64,000 nucleotides of DNA. Origin: JADLAT01 sp964348795. Its GTDB lineage: Bacteria; Pseudomonadota; Alphaproteobacteria; Micavibrionales; Micavibrionaceae. Where the stretch lies: contig CAYGDY010000002.1 of NCBI GenBank assembly GCA_964348795.1, positions 62,001 through 126,000 of the forward strand, read 5' to 3'. This document shows positions 52,730-60,967 of the stretch, in pieces; the first letter of the stretch is position 1, and every line of letters begins with the position of its first letter. The position numbers were made by a program, and so were the translations under genes. The notes under the pieces are model-generated. The model ran no database searches, was not told where the DNA came from, and was given only the letters and a program-made list of their open reading frames with translations.

Positions 52730-53809
52730 TTAAAACTCAAGGATATAAACATCCTCCGTGATTTTAATTAAGCGGATACATGACCTGCCGTACTCACGCA
52801 GTGTATCAGATGTAATGCGTTGGCCTTCCTCGAGTAGCCCTTTACGCTCCAACTTTCCTTTAATAAACTTCCCTAACGTTTCACGCCCTCCCGATTCTTC
52901 AGAGCTAAATATAGCCTTCCCATCAGCGGAGCATACTTTCATTCTAAACTTGTAATACAAGCCATTATCTTCAGCATACGCGATAAATTCTCCGTTTCTT
53001 GAATTTGTACCAGAACCAACGAGCGTACTTCTCGGATAAAAGGGATTTTGTCTTTCTTGCTTGGTTGATGTGATTTCAATTTCATACCAAGGACGAGGGG
53101 CATATAGCCCCGTTTCTTTATTTATTCTGCCTTTATCAAAATACAAATTTAACGATGAATTCGGCTGACTATCAACCCGCAACTCAATCTCACAGATCTC
53201 TGTGGTAGCATTTTTATTAGGGTATTCAGAAGGTTCGATCTTGTAGTTTTCTAATAATTCAGTGCTTAAAGAAACAAACGAACTCGCTTTTTTAAGCTTA
53301 AGATCAACCTTATTAAGCGGCTTGGAAATTTCAGGATCAAATAAGTGGTTTAAATACTCTTTTGTATCATTTTTGGTTTTTTCATCTTGGATAAGGGCAG
53401 TAGATTCATGACGGGTAGCAAACCCCTCCTCTGAAAAATTTGATGAGCCAAGGTAAAGATATTGAGTGCTATTAGCAGTATCGTCAAACAAATATATTTT
53501 GCCGTGATATGGTTTTGTCGAAACAAATACACCACTATTTTTGTTTATATTACGTAATTCTGCGTCCAAATCAACCAAGACCTTCTTTTGTTGGTCTGTT
53601 ACACCTCCATGGTATATCATACCAATCAGAATCTTACATTCGCCTCTTTTACAAAGGTTTATAATGCCGTCTTGTTGTTCAATTATAGGCGATACCCCAA
53701 AATAACCACTAGCTACAATAAGCTTTTTTGAACTGGCAAGCTTGGTTTTGAATTCATGCTTAAAATTATGACCTGTTAATTTGCTATTCGTAAAAAGAGT
53801 TTGAACCAC
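52730..53809 (-). CDS. Type II restriction endonuclease, NgoFVII-like PLD nuclease
   Basis: The 359-residue protein has an N-terminal phospholipase-D-type nuclease domain with the H-x-K motif in PYHGKIYLF near residue 100 and GSSNFSEEGFATRHE after it, as in the NgoFVII endonuclease family. The C-terminal half could be the DNA recognition part. It starts with a GTG (53807-53809) that shares its first base with the TAG stop of the methyltransferase gene, which means the pair is translationally coupled. Both genes are clearly more AT-rich than their neighbours, a sign of transfer. The recognition sequence is unknown; NgoFVII-like enzymes are associated with GCSGC. Confidence 0.82.
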   Translation of the reverse strand: MVQTLFTNSKLTGHNFKHEFKTKLASSKKLIVASGYFGVSPIIEQQDGIINLCKRGECKILIGMIYHGGVTDQQKKVLVDLDAELRNINKNSGVFVSTKPYHGKIYLFDDTANSTQYLYLGSSNFSEEGFATRHESTALIQDEKTKNDTKEYLNHLFDPEISKPLNKVDLKLKKASSFVSLSTELLENYKIEPSEYPNKNATTEICEIELRVDSQPNSSLNLYFDKGRINKETGLYAPRPWYEIEITSTKQERQNPFYPRSTLVGSGTNSRNGEFIAYAEDNGLYYKFRMKVCSADGKAIFSSEESGGRETLGKFIKGKLERKGLLEEGQRITSDTLREYGRSCIRLIKITEDVYILEF

Positions 53810-54921
53810 TAAGACACCTTTCTAATTTTCTCATCCCATTCACTTGCTTCCTCACTGAACATGCTGTGATCTATGTTATTTGAAATATAAGCGGATTCAA
53901 TACCTGCAAGCGCTTTAAGGATAGCACAAAAAATAACCTCAGAAAAACGCGGTGGAACCGCCATGCCGATTTGTTTTCTGACGCTTTCTTTCGAGCCTTC
54001 AAAGATAAAATCATCCGGAAATGTTTGAATTCTCGCGCGCTCTCGGTTCGTCAAAGCCCGAGGTTCGTCCCAATGATACCCGTGTGTCCCCCCACCGCCA
54101 CTTCCCGTTATGGTATATGATGGTTTGTCAGGGTCTAGTCGCTTGTAAATCTGGCTCATCCGTGCAGATTTCACGTTTAATTGCAAATGTTTTGGAATAT
54201 CGGCCGTCCACGCATTTTGCCCTGGTTTAATATAGCGCAACCGTTCCACAACATCACCTGATTGACGCGTTGCTTCGTGGTTAAAGGCCCGCTCTGAAAT
54301 CACAGGATTTTCAATAGCAGAGCGCGCCGAAACGTATTGGAGCGCCGTCAGTGGTGCAGGCACTCTAAATTTGGTATGGAGCGTTTTATCAATCCCCACG
54401 ATAATCACGCGGTGCCGCGTTTGCGGCACGCCATACTCTTCAAATTTATACAGATGAGGCGTTAAAACGTAGCCATTCCCTGCGGACCTTAAATCATCGC
54501 ATATTTTTTTAAAGGCTTTGCCTTCGTTGGCACTTGTAAGCCCCCCTACATTTTCTGCCAAAAACGCTTTGGGTTTGAAATGATTTAAAACCTCAATTCC
54601 ATAGGTATATAAGGGCCCAAAATGCCCATCAAAGCCCTTTTTTTCGCCCACAATAGAAAAATCATTACACGGAAATCCGTAGGCAAAAATGTCAATAGGC
54701 GCAAGGGATTTGATATCCAAATTGCGAACATCCGAACAAATAACCTTTTCTGGGCTGTCAGGGCAAATATTTCGCGCAAAGGTTTTACACGTATCAGCAT
54801 CATAATCAGAAGCCCATGCATGAATAATTTTTGAAGATGTCTCCTTTAAAAGGGCGTTCTTTGCACCCAGAGCCAATCCCCCCGGACCACAAAACAACTC
54901 CCCCATTAGAAATTCATTCAT
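53809..54921 (-). CDS. DNA (cytosine-5) methyltransferase of a type II R-M system
   Basis: The 370-residue enzyme methylates cytosine in the recognition site to protect host DNA. Motif I is GELFCGPGGLALGAKNA, motif IV GFPCNDFSIVGE with the catalytic Cys near residue 79, motif VI LAENVGGL, motif VIII PQTRHRVIIVGI, motif IX RALTNRERARIQTFPDDF and motif X QIGMAVPPRFSEVI. The normal PCQ of motif IV is PCN here. The partner endonuclease follows. It begins 22 bp after nuoF, in the same direction, in the place where nuoG is normally found. Confidence 0.93.
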   Translation of the reverse strand: MNEFLMGELFCGPGGLALGAKNALLKETSSKIIHAWASDYDADTCKTFARNICPDSPEKVICSDVRNLDIKSLAPIDIFAYGFPCNDFSIVGEKKGFDGHFGPLYTYGIEVLNHFKPKAFLAENVGGLTSANEGKAFKKICDDLRSAGNGYVLTPHLYKFEEYGVPQTRHRVIIVGIDKTLHTKFRVPAPLTALQYVSARSAIENPVISERAFNHEATRQSGDVVERLRYIKPGQNAWTADIPKHLQLNVKSARMSQIYKRLDPDKPSYTITGSGGGGTHGYHWDEPRALTNRERARIQTFPDDFIFEGSKESVRKQIGMAVPPRFSEVIFCAILKALAGIESAYISNNIDHSMFSEEASEWDEKIRKVS

Positions 54922-54943
54922 AGAAAAACCCTATATGCACGCT

Positions 54944-56221
54944 TTATGCCGCCCTGCGGTATTCCAAGATCCGTTTTTCCATTTCAGGACGGAAATGTTT
55001 GATGAGCCCCTGCACGGGCCATGCGGCCGCATCGCCCAGTGCGCAAATAGTATGGCCTTCGATCTCCTTGGTGAGCTCGAACAGCTGGTCAATTTCCTCG
55101 ACACTGGCGTTGCCCGCCACCATGCGCTTCATCACGCGCCAGACCCAGCCCGTGCCCTCCCTGCAGGGGGTGCACTGCCCACAACTCTCATGCATATAAA
55201 ATTGCGAGAGCCGGCAAATGGCTTGAATCACGTCCGTGGATTTGTCCATCACGATCACTCCCGCGGTGCCGAGCCCCGTGCCGACCTCCCTCAGAGAATC
55301 AAAATCCATATGAATGCTTTCACACACCGTTTTGGGGATCATCGGGGTAGAGGACCCGCCCGGAATGACCGCCAGCACATTATCCCACCCGCCGCGCACA
55401 CCGCCGCAGTGTTTCTCGATGAGCTCCTTCAAGGGGATGCCCATGACTTCCTCGACATTACAAGGCTGGTTCACGTGCCCTGAAATACAAAACAGCTTTG
55501 TGCCCGCGTTTTTCTCGTTCCGGCCAAGTCCAGCAAACCACGACGGCCCGCGGCGCAAAATAGTCGGCACAACGGCGATGGTTTCCACGTTATTGACCGT
55601 GGTGGGGCAGGAATATAAACCCGCCATCGCCGGAAAGGGCGGCTTGTTACGCGGCTGGCCTTTTTTCCCTTCAATGGATTCGATCAGGGCCGTTTCCTCC
55701 CCACAGATATACGCCCCCGCACCGCGATGCACGATAATATCAAAATCCCAGCCAGAGCCCGCCGCATTTTTGCCCAAAAGCCCCGCATCATAGGCTTCGT
55801 GAATCGCCTGCCACAGGGTCGAGCCCTCGTTATAAAACTCCCCGCGCACATAGATATACGCCGCATGCGCGCCCATCGCAAACCCTGCGATCAAGGCCCC
55901 CTCGATCAGCTTATGCGGTTCGTTGCGCAGGATATCACGATCCTTGCATGTGCCAGGTTCGGATTCATCCCCGTTAATGACCAGATAATGCGGGCGCCCG
56001 TCTGATTCCTTTGGCATAAAGGACCATTTCATCCCCGTAGGAAAGCCCGCACCGCCGCGTCCACGCAGACCAGAGGCCTTCATCTCATCAATAATAACGT
56101 CCCGCCCACGGGCAAGGATTGCAGAGGTGTTATCCCAATCCCCGCGTTTTTGCGCCGCTTTGAGGTCATGAGACTCCCAGCCATAGAGATTGGTAAATAT
56201 TCTGTCTTTATCGCTTAACAT
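54944..56221 (-). CDS. nuoF: NADH-quinone oxidoreductase subunit F
   Basis: NuoF holds FMN and the first 4Fe-4S cluster and accepts electrons from NADH. The 425-residue protein has GLRGRGGAGFPTGMKW and the FMN region GDESEPGTCKDRDIL, the NADH-binding GAGAYICGEETALIESIEGK, PRNKPPFPA and the cluster-binding SCGQCTPCREGTGW near residue 345. It is the last nuo gene in this window; downstream is an R-M system rather than nuoG. Between nuoE and nuoF lie two small unrelated genes and repeats. Confidence 0.96.
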   Translation of the reverse strand: MLSDKDRIFTNLYGWESHDLKAAQKRGDWDNTSAILARGRDVIIDEMKASGLRGRGGAGFPTGMKWSFMPKESDGRPHYLVINGDESEPGTCKDRDILRNEPHKLIEGALIAGFAMGAHAAYIYVRGEFYNEGSTLWQAIHEAYDAGLLGKNAAGSGWDFDIIVHRGAGAYICGEETALIESIEGKKGQPRNKPPFPAMAGLYSCPTTVNNVETIAVVPTILRRGPSWFAGLGRNEKNAGTKLFCISGHVNQPCNVEEVMGIPLKELIEKHCGGVRGGWDNVLAVIPGGSSTPMIPKTVCESIHMDFDSLREVGTGLGTAGVIVMDKSTDVIQAICRLSQFYMHESCGQCTPCREGTGWVWRVMKRMVAGNASVEEIDQLFELTKEIEGHTICALGDAAAWPVQGLIKHFRPEMEKRILEYRRAA

Positions 56222-56242
56222 GGTGTTTTCCCTCTAAACAAC

Positions 56243-56315
56243 CGTCACTCCCGCGAAGGCGGGAGTCCAGAAAAATTTTAAACTCCACTGGATGCCCGCC
56301 TACGCGGGCATGACG
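56243..56315 (+). repeat. Palindromic repeat upstream of nuoF
   Basis: It runs from CGTCACTCCCGCGAAGGCGG over AGTCCAG ... CTGGATGCCC to CTACGCGGGCATGACG. It is the same subtype as the copy at 29471-29538 and lies between the GIY-YIG gene and nuoF. Confidence 0.88.
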
Positions 56316-56335
56316 CAAAATATTATATTTCAACT

Positions 56336-56626
56336 TCACAATCCTTCGTACAAATCAACCCAATCCACATTTGTCTCTTCTATCATTTTCAACTTCCAAG
56401 ACCTCTCCCATTTTTTAATCTGCTTTTCCCGTGTGATAGCTTCGACAATATCATCATGGACTTCATACCATACCAACATTTTAAGATCGTAGCGTTTTGA
56501 AAAACCTTCAACTATCCCCTCTTTATGTTCCCAGACCCTCTTTTTCAGATCCGATGTAACGCCTATGTATAATGTACCGTTGCGTTTGTTGGTTATAATA
56601 TAAACGTATGAGCCTTGAAATTTCAT
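56336..56626 (-). CDS. GIY-YIG nuclease superfamily protein
   Basis: A 96-residue protein with the core motif YVYIITNKRNGTLYIGVTSD, followed by the conserved Arg in KKRVWEHK and the Glu in EAITREKQIKKWERSWK. It is a stand-alone, UvrC-endonuclease-domain type (YhbQ-like). Such small genes are common near repeats and mobile segments in proteobacteria; the function is unclear. It stands inside the nuo operon, between nuoE and nuoF, flanked by palindromic repeats. Confidence 0.88.
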   Translation of the reverse strand: MKFQGSYVYIITNKRNGTLYIGVTSDLKKRVWEHKEGIVEGFSKRYDLKMLVWYEVHDDIVEAITREKQIKKWERSWKLKMIEETNVDWVDLYEGL

Positions 56627-56660
56627 TCTATCTTCTGAATTTTTCTTCCTCGGAGAAAAA

Positions 56661-56887
56661 CTAACCCCTTATTAGCATCAATATCCCGATACCGATTAGA
56701 ATCACATACAGAGGCCAAAACCAACATCCAAGAAATGCCACGATAATCGAAGGTAACCAGCCCAGCCCAGCCCAACACCAAACAAAAAACCATAGGTAGC
56801 TATACAATATATCCAGCTTCCTATGAAAATCAGAAAGCCTGTTATTGTGTAGCCTATAAAATAATCTTCAATTTCTTTTTTATCCAT
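56661..56887 (-). pseudogene. Small membrane protein gene, frameshifted in a 5-bp repeat
   Basis: From the ATG at 56887 the frame encodes a first membrane helix (ITGFLIFIGSWIYCIATYGF) and reaches a stop at 56702 after 61 residues whose end is not membrane-like. Three tandem copies of TGGGC (minus strand) lie in the middle. With two copies the frame continues as GLGWLPSIIVAFLGCWFWPL and further, to the stop at 56661-56663, giving a plausible two-helix protein of 73 residues. So the gene is either inactivated or switched by slippage. It lies between nuoE and the GIY-YIG gene. The family is not recognised. Confidence 0.6.
56760..56774 (-). repeat. Tandem 5-bp repeat, three copies, inside a small membrane gene
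   Basis: Three perfect GCCCA units on the plus strand (TGGGC on the coding strand). Loss of one unit restores the longer reading frame of the surrounding gene. This is the type of tract that changes length by polymerase slippage. Confidence 0.85.
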
Positions 56888-56903
56888 TTTTTACGTTCTT
56901 TTT

Positions 56904-56931
56904 CTGGATGCCCGCCTACGCGGGCATGACG
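56904..56931 (+). repeat. Half-copy of palindromic repeat upstream of the small membrane gene
   Basis: The 28-bp unit CTGGATGCCCGCCTACGCGG... GCATGACG is the right half of the repeat type at 56243-56315. It stands nine bases before the nuoE stop codon. Confidence 0.8.
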
Positions 56932-56940
56932 ATTTATGTT

Positions 56941-57600
56941 TTAAGCCACTCCTGTTTTCTTTGCCAGTTCTAACAAGGTGGTTGTCCCAGACTGGGCCAT
57001 AGAGGCCCTTCGGCCGCTTTGCGAGCCGATGCGGGGTTTCATGCCCTCGCCCAAGATCCCCAGCAATTCTTTCATGGTTTCTGGTGTCAGATCCTCGTAA
57101 AAATCATCGTTAATCTGCACCATGGGGGCATTCACGCACGCGCCCAAACACTCGACCTCCACCACCGTGAATTTTCCGTCCGGTGTCGTTTCTCCCTCAT
57201 GCACGTCCAGATGCTTCGTACAAGCCTTCATAATCTCGTCCGAGCCCCTGAGCCAACAGGGCGTGGTGGTACACACCTGCACAAAATACTGCCCCACGGG
57301 GGCAAGGTTATACATGGAATAAAACGTGGCGACCTCGTACACCTTCACGGGCGCCAGACCCAGAATTTCCGCAATATGATCCATGGCGGCGCGCGGGATC
57401 CAGCCGCCATAGGGCGGGTTGGACTTCGCCCCCTCCTCCCCCACTTGGCGTTGCGCCAGATCAAGGAGCGGCATCAGCGCGCTTTGCTCCCGCCCCTCGG
57501 GGTAGAGCGCGATAATCTGCGCAATTTTTTCCTGATTCGCCGCGGTAAAAGCGAATGTTTCAGGCTGGTACGGGGCGTTGATTTCAAATGTTTTTTTCAT
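56941..57600 (-). CDS. nuoE: NADH-quinone oxidoreductase subunit E
   Basis: NuoE carries a 2Fe-2S cluster in the electron-input module. The 219-residue protein has the thioredoxin-like fold with the ligands CTTTPC near residue 106 and ECLGACVNAPMVQIND near residue 148. After residue 185 there is a Gly/Ser/Arg-rich tail (RIGSQSGRRASMAQSG), as in other alphaproteobacterial NuoE. It follows nuoD by eight bases. Confidence 0.95.
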   Translation of the reverse strand: MKKTFEINAPYQPETFAFTAANQEKIAQIIALYPEGREQSALMPLLDLAQRQVGEEGAKSNPPYGGWIPRAAMDHIAEILGLAPVKVYEVATFYSMYNLAPVGQYFVQVCTTTPCWLRGSDEIMKACTKHLDVHEGETTPDGKFTVVEVECLGACVNAPMVQINDDFYEDLTPETMKELLGILGEGMKPRIGSQSGRRASMAQSGTTTLLELAKKTGVA

Positions 57601-57608
57601 GTTTTTGT

Positions 57609-58820
57609 CTACCGATCAATCTCCCCGAACACAATATCCAGCGAGCCAATAATTGCAACCGTATCGGCGAGCTGATGCCCTTTGCTCAAAAAATCAAGGG
57701 CCTGAAGATGCGCAAACCCTGGAGCGCGGATGCGGCACCGGTACGGGCGGTTCGACCCATCGGAGACCAGATACACGCCAAATTCGCCCTTGGGGGCTTC
57801 TACGGCTGTATAGGTTTCCCCCGCCGGCACGTGATACCCTTCGGTGAAGAGCTTGAAATGATGGATAAGCGCCTCCATCGAGGATTTCATTTCCGCGCGC
57901 GGCGGCGGAGAAATTTTATAATCATCGACCTTCACCTTGCCAGACGGCAAATTTGAAAGCGCCTGCTTCATGATTTTGAGGGACTCATCCATCTCCGCCA
58001 TGCGCACCAGATACCGTGCGTAACAATCGCCCGTTTTTCCGACGGGAATGTCAAAATCAAAATCCTCATACGAATCATAGGGCTGAGATTTGCGGAGATC
58101 CCACGCCACACCCGATCCACGGAGCATCGGGCCACTAAAGCCCCAATCGAGCGCCTCTTCGCGCGTGGCCACGCCGATATCCACCGTCCGTTGTTTAAAA
58201 ATCCGGTTGTTGGTGAGGAGACTCGACATATCCTTCAAAAAGGCCGGCAAGGTATCGCACCATTCCAGCATATCTTCCGCCAGCCCCGCGGGCAGATCCT
58301 GCGCCACACCGCCCGGCCGGAAATAATTGGCGTGAAGCCGCGCGCCGCACACCCGCTCGTAAAACTCCATCCCCTTTTCGCGCTCCTCAAAGCCCCAGAG
58401 TGCGGGGGTCAGCGCGCCTACATCAATCGCAAAAGTGGTGATATTGAGGATATGATTCAAAATCCGCCCCAGCTCCGCAAAGGCCACGCGGATATATTGC
58501 GCGCGTTTGGGCGGCGTGATGCCGAGCAATTTTTCAACCGCCAGCGCGAACACATGTTCCTGATTCATCGGGCACACGTAATCCAGCCGGTCAAAATACG
58601 GCAAAGCCTGCATATAGGTCTTGTGCTCGATCAGCTTTTCTGTGCCGCGATGAAGCAAACCGATATGCGGATCGGCACGCTCCACAATTTCCCCATCCAT
58701 CTCAAGGACAAGCCGCAAAACCCCGTGCGCGGCGGGGTGCTGTGGCCCGAAATTCATCGTATAGGGCTTGATATGGGTTTCGGGGGCGATGTCGGGGTTT
58801 TGCACGTGTTTCAAAGTCAT
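57609..58820 (-). CDS. nuoD: NADH-quinone oxidoreductase subunit D
   Basis: NuoD is the 49-kDa subunit at the quinone site. The 403-residue protein contains NFGPQHPAAHGVLRLVLEMDGE, the GLLHRGTEKLIE helix, YFDRLDYV and ends in the typical AIIGSLDIVFGEIDR. Its ATG overlaps the stop of the inserted GxxExxY gene by four bases, although nuoC is its natural predecessor. The Tyr and His residues of the quinone pocket are conserved by eye. Confidence 0.96.
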   Translation of the reverse strand: MTLKHVQNPDIAPETHIKPYTMNFGPQHPAAHGVLRLVLEMDGEIVERADPHIGLLHRGTEKLIEHKTYMQALPYFDRLDYVCPMNQEHVFALAVEKLLGITPPKRAQYIRVAFAELGRILNHILNITTFAIDVGALTPALWGFEEREKGMEFYERVCGARLHANYFRPGGVAQDLPAGLAEDMLEWCDTLPAFLKDMSSLLTNNRIFKQRTVDIGVATREEALDWGFSGPMLRGSGVAWDLRKSQPYDSYEDFDFDIPVGKTGDCYARYLVRMAEMDESLKIMKQALSNLPSGKVKVDDYKISPPPRAEMKSSMEALIHHFKLFTEGYHVPAGETYTAVEAPKGEFGVYLVSDGSNRPYRCRIRAPGFAHLQALDFLSKGHQLADTVAIIGSLDIVFGEIDR

Positions 58821-59263
58821 GATTCATTTACCGCCAAGTCGCCAAGATCGCCAAGGTTATTTCTCAGCACCACCCTTTTAATACCCTGTTTTAAAAGAGG
58901 CATGTTAAAATTTATGAGAAGACCCAGACGTTTTCCAGACAATTTCATATAAGTCAAAATTTGTGCCTCATGAACAGGAAGTAATTTCTCTACAGATTTC
59001 AATTCTATAATAACCCTGCCGCCGACCAGAAAATCAACACGTAAATCATATTCAAGTTTCTCGTCCTCATAAAAAAGCGGAAAGGATTTTTGTCGCTCAT
59101 ACTCGATAGAGCGGTTGGAAAGCTCCCTGCAAAGACAAGCTTCATAGATACCTTCTAAAAGCCCTGGCCCCATAAGCTTATGAACCTTAAGCGAAGCATC
59201 AATAACTTGCTTGGCAAGCTGGTCTTCCCTGAAATCTTCTTGGGTAATGCTGTCCATGCTCAA
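58817..59263 (-). CDS. GxxExxY family protein inserted between nuoC and nuoD
   Basis: The 148-residue protein has the family signature GPGLLEGIYE near residue 33, followed by ERQKSFPLFYEDEKL, LRVDFLVGGRVIIELKSVEKL and EAQILTYMKLSGKRLGLLINF, a PD-(D/E)xK-like core (D..E.K). The function is unknown. Its C-terminal LGDLGDLAV is encoded by an inverted repeat that has a partner just upstream of the gene, so gene and flanks form a cassette. The stop codon overlaps nuoD by four bases. Confidence 0.85.
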   Translation of the reverse strand: MSMDSITQEDFREDQLAKQVIDASLKVHKLMGPGLLEGIYEACLCRELSNRSIEYERQKSFPLFYEDEKLEYDLRVDFLVGGRVIIELKSVEKLLPVHEAQILTYMKLSGKRLGLLINFNMPLLKQGIKRVVLRNNLGDLGDLAVNES

Positions 59264-59298
59264 ATCTTCTTGGCGTCCTTTGCGCCTTGGCGGTGTAA
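58828..59298 (-). mobile_element. Cassette: GxxExxY gene with inverted CGCCAAG repeats at both ends
   Basis: On the plus strand the left end (58828-58856) reads TTACCGCCAAGTCGCCAAGA and more, and the right end (59269-59298) is its imperfect complement with CTTGGCG and CGCCTTGGCGGTGTAA. The left end is part of the coding sequence of the gene. No transposase is encoded. The arrangement suggests that gene and ends moved together. Confidence 0.5.
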
Positions 59299-59581
59299 GT
59301 TTTTATGCTCTATGCACAGGGCTTAATGTGGGTTTTTAGGACTATGTTGGTGTATATTTCAAGTCATTCTTCTACGACTTTGAGATTTCACTATACGCAT
59401 ATCTGATAGGCTTTCAAGAAGCTGGACAGCAAAAAATGACCGCATCACCACATTCAACCCGATGCTCTAACATCGTCATCGCGAGACCACGTTCGTGGTC
59501 GTGGCGATCCAGAAAGAACTGGATTGCTTCGTCCGCCTCTGGCGTTCTCGCAATGACGGATTTTTAACTTAAATCACTCTA
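59299..59581 (+). other. 283-bp spacer with a repeat
   Basis: No gene is seen between the cassette and the next minus-strand gene. It contains the palindromic repeat at 59474-59558. Confidence 0.55.
59474..59558 (+). repeat. Dispersed palindromic repeat, CGTCATCGCGAG type
   Basis: Arms CGTCATCGCGAGA and TCTCGCAATGACG enclose a core with CCACGTTCGTGG and GATCCAG / CTGGATTGCTTCGTC. It is the same subtype as the copy at 43919-43996, reading the other way. Confidence 0.85.
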
Positions 59582-60220
59582 TCACCCATGGGATGTGTTT
59601 TCTTTTTCACGGTATTTTTGAACAACAGAGGACGCAAAGGACGTAGCGTTTTTATCGCGATATTCGGCAAAAGAGATATAAGGGGCAAAGATTTGGGGGA
59701 GGTTTTCTATAGAGCTAACGAAAAACATCATATCTTGGGCTTTTTTTTCTGAATTCTCAGATGTTAGCGGGAAGGAACTCCAGTATGCGTACACTTTTCT
59801 AATAGCTACCAAAAAATCAGAAATCTCTTTACCAAACAACAAACGAGACTTATGAGAGCCTATTCTGTAGAGAGCGTCATTAGACAAACAGCGCAAGCGA
59901 TGTGCATTGTCGTTTATCTCGTCTTGTAAAAATCCCATCCTTCCCATCTGAATACAAAAATCCAAAAACGTCCAGATATTCAAATACACCTCATACCGTT
60001 TTTCAAAGAGGTCGAGGCGGAATTTTTCTCTCGTGTATTGCAGGGCTTGATAGCTAAAGCACGCAGCCAAGCTTGCCGTTAAAAAAGTTGGGAAACTTCC
60101 TTTGCTTCCGTAGTCAAAAGATGTTGCGACAAAAAAGAGTACAGTCAGAGGTAGCACCAAAAAGAATGCCGAAAGCACGGGGCAATAAAAAAGATATATT
60201 TTATAAAGAAGCCTCCTCAC
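59582..60220 (-). CDS. Two-helix membrane protein of unknown function inserted in the nuo operon
   Basis: The GTG at 60220 is chosen because GAGAGG stands five bases upstream; the frame is open back to an ATG at 60301, but that part runs through the palindromic repeat at 60256-60284. The 212-residue product has two hydrophobic helices near residues 8-35 and 44-62, and a cytoplasmic helical part (REKFRLDLFEKRYEVYLNIW) to the end. It resembles small membrane proteins of unknown function annotated in many bacteria, no named family recognised. AT-richer than the nuo genes on both sides. Confidence 0.58.
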   Translation of the reverse strand: MRRLLYKIYLFYCPVLSAFFLVLPLTVLFFVATSFDYGSKGSFPTFLTASLAACFSYQALQYTREKFRLDLFEKRYEVYLNIWTFLDFCIQMGRMGFLQDEINDNAHRLRCLSNDALYRIGSHKSRLLFGKEISDFLVAIRKVYAYWSSFPLTSENSEKKAQDMMFFVSSIENLPQIFAPYISFAEYRDKNATSFASSVVQKYREKENTSHG

Positions 60221-60255
60221 TTTATCCTCTCGCGCACTCTGTAGTTTAAAAATTT

Positions 60256-60284
60256 CTGGACTCCCGCCTACGCGGGAGTGACGA
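60256..60284 (+). repeat. Half-copy of palindromic repeat behind nuoC
   Basis: The unit CTGGACTCCCGCCTACGCGG...AGTGACGA is a hairpin of the same subtype as the one in nadE. It is in the 85-bp spacer between nuoC and the inserted membrane gene and may have been translated as an N-terminal extension. Confidence 0.8.
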
Positions 60285-60305
60285 CAGAAAGCCGCAACCA
60301 TAATA

Positions 60306-60953
60306 CTATCCCGCCTTCACATCCCGCCAGCCATGCGGGGGTTTAGCGGCTTTTTCATCGCCCGCCAGTTGCATTTCAGTCAAAGCCTCCCACGGGCTGA
60401 CATTGTCAAACGCGCGAAAATCCTGAGTCAACTGCACGGGTTCGTACACCACGCGTTTGAGAACCTCATCATAGCGAAGCTCCACATAGCCCGTCAGCGG
60501 AAAATCCTTCCGCTGAGGGTGCCCCTCGAACCCGTAATCCGTCAAAATCCGGCGCAGATCCGTATGCCCCTCGAACGGAATGCCGTACATGTCCCAGACC
60601 TCGCGCTCGAACCACCCTGCCGCGCTATACACGCCCGTCACTGTGGGCACGAGTTCGTACTCGCCCACACGGATTTTCGCCCGCACACGGTGGTTATGCC
60701 GCAGGGACAAGAGGCTATACACGACATCGAAACGCGCCACGGCACCCCGATCCGGATAATCCGCGCCGCAGACATCCATCAGTGTTTCAAACGCGCACTC
60801 CCTGTCATCTTTCAGGAAATTCAGAACCTTGACGATATCAGCCGCCTGCACTTCGAGCACCAGTTCGTCCTTGAAAAACACATAGCCCTGCACGGCCGTC
60901 CCCAGACGTTCCTTGATCGTATCGGCCAAATCTTTCAGCGCATCCCCTGGCAT
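60306..60953 (-). CDS. nuoC: NADH-quinone oxidoreductase subunit C
   Basis: NuoC is the 30-kDa peripheral-arm subunit. The 215-residue protein shows the family segments LMDVCGADYPDR, VVYSLLSLRHNHRVRAK, the signature AAGWFEREVWDMYGIPFEGH and RRILTDYGFEGHPQRKDFPL. It follows nuoB by 14 bp. After nuoC the operon is interrupted by a membrane gene and the GxxExxY cassette before nuoD. Confidence 0.96.
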   Translation of the reverse strand: MPGDALKDLADTIKERLGTAVQGYVFFKDELVLEVQAADIVKVLNFLKDDRECAFETLMDVCGADYPDRGAVARFDVVYSLLSLRHNHRVRAKIRVGEYELVPTVTGVYSAAGWFEREVWDMYGIPFEGHTDLRRILTDYGFEGHPQRKDFPLTGYVELRYDEVLKRVVYEPVQLTQDFRAFDNVSPWEALTEMQLAGDEKAAKPPHGWRDVKAG

Positions 60954-60967
60954 GTCCTTGACTATCC

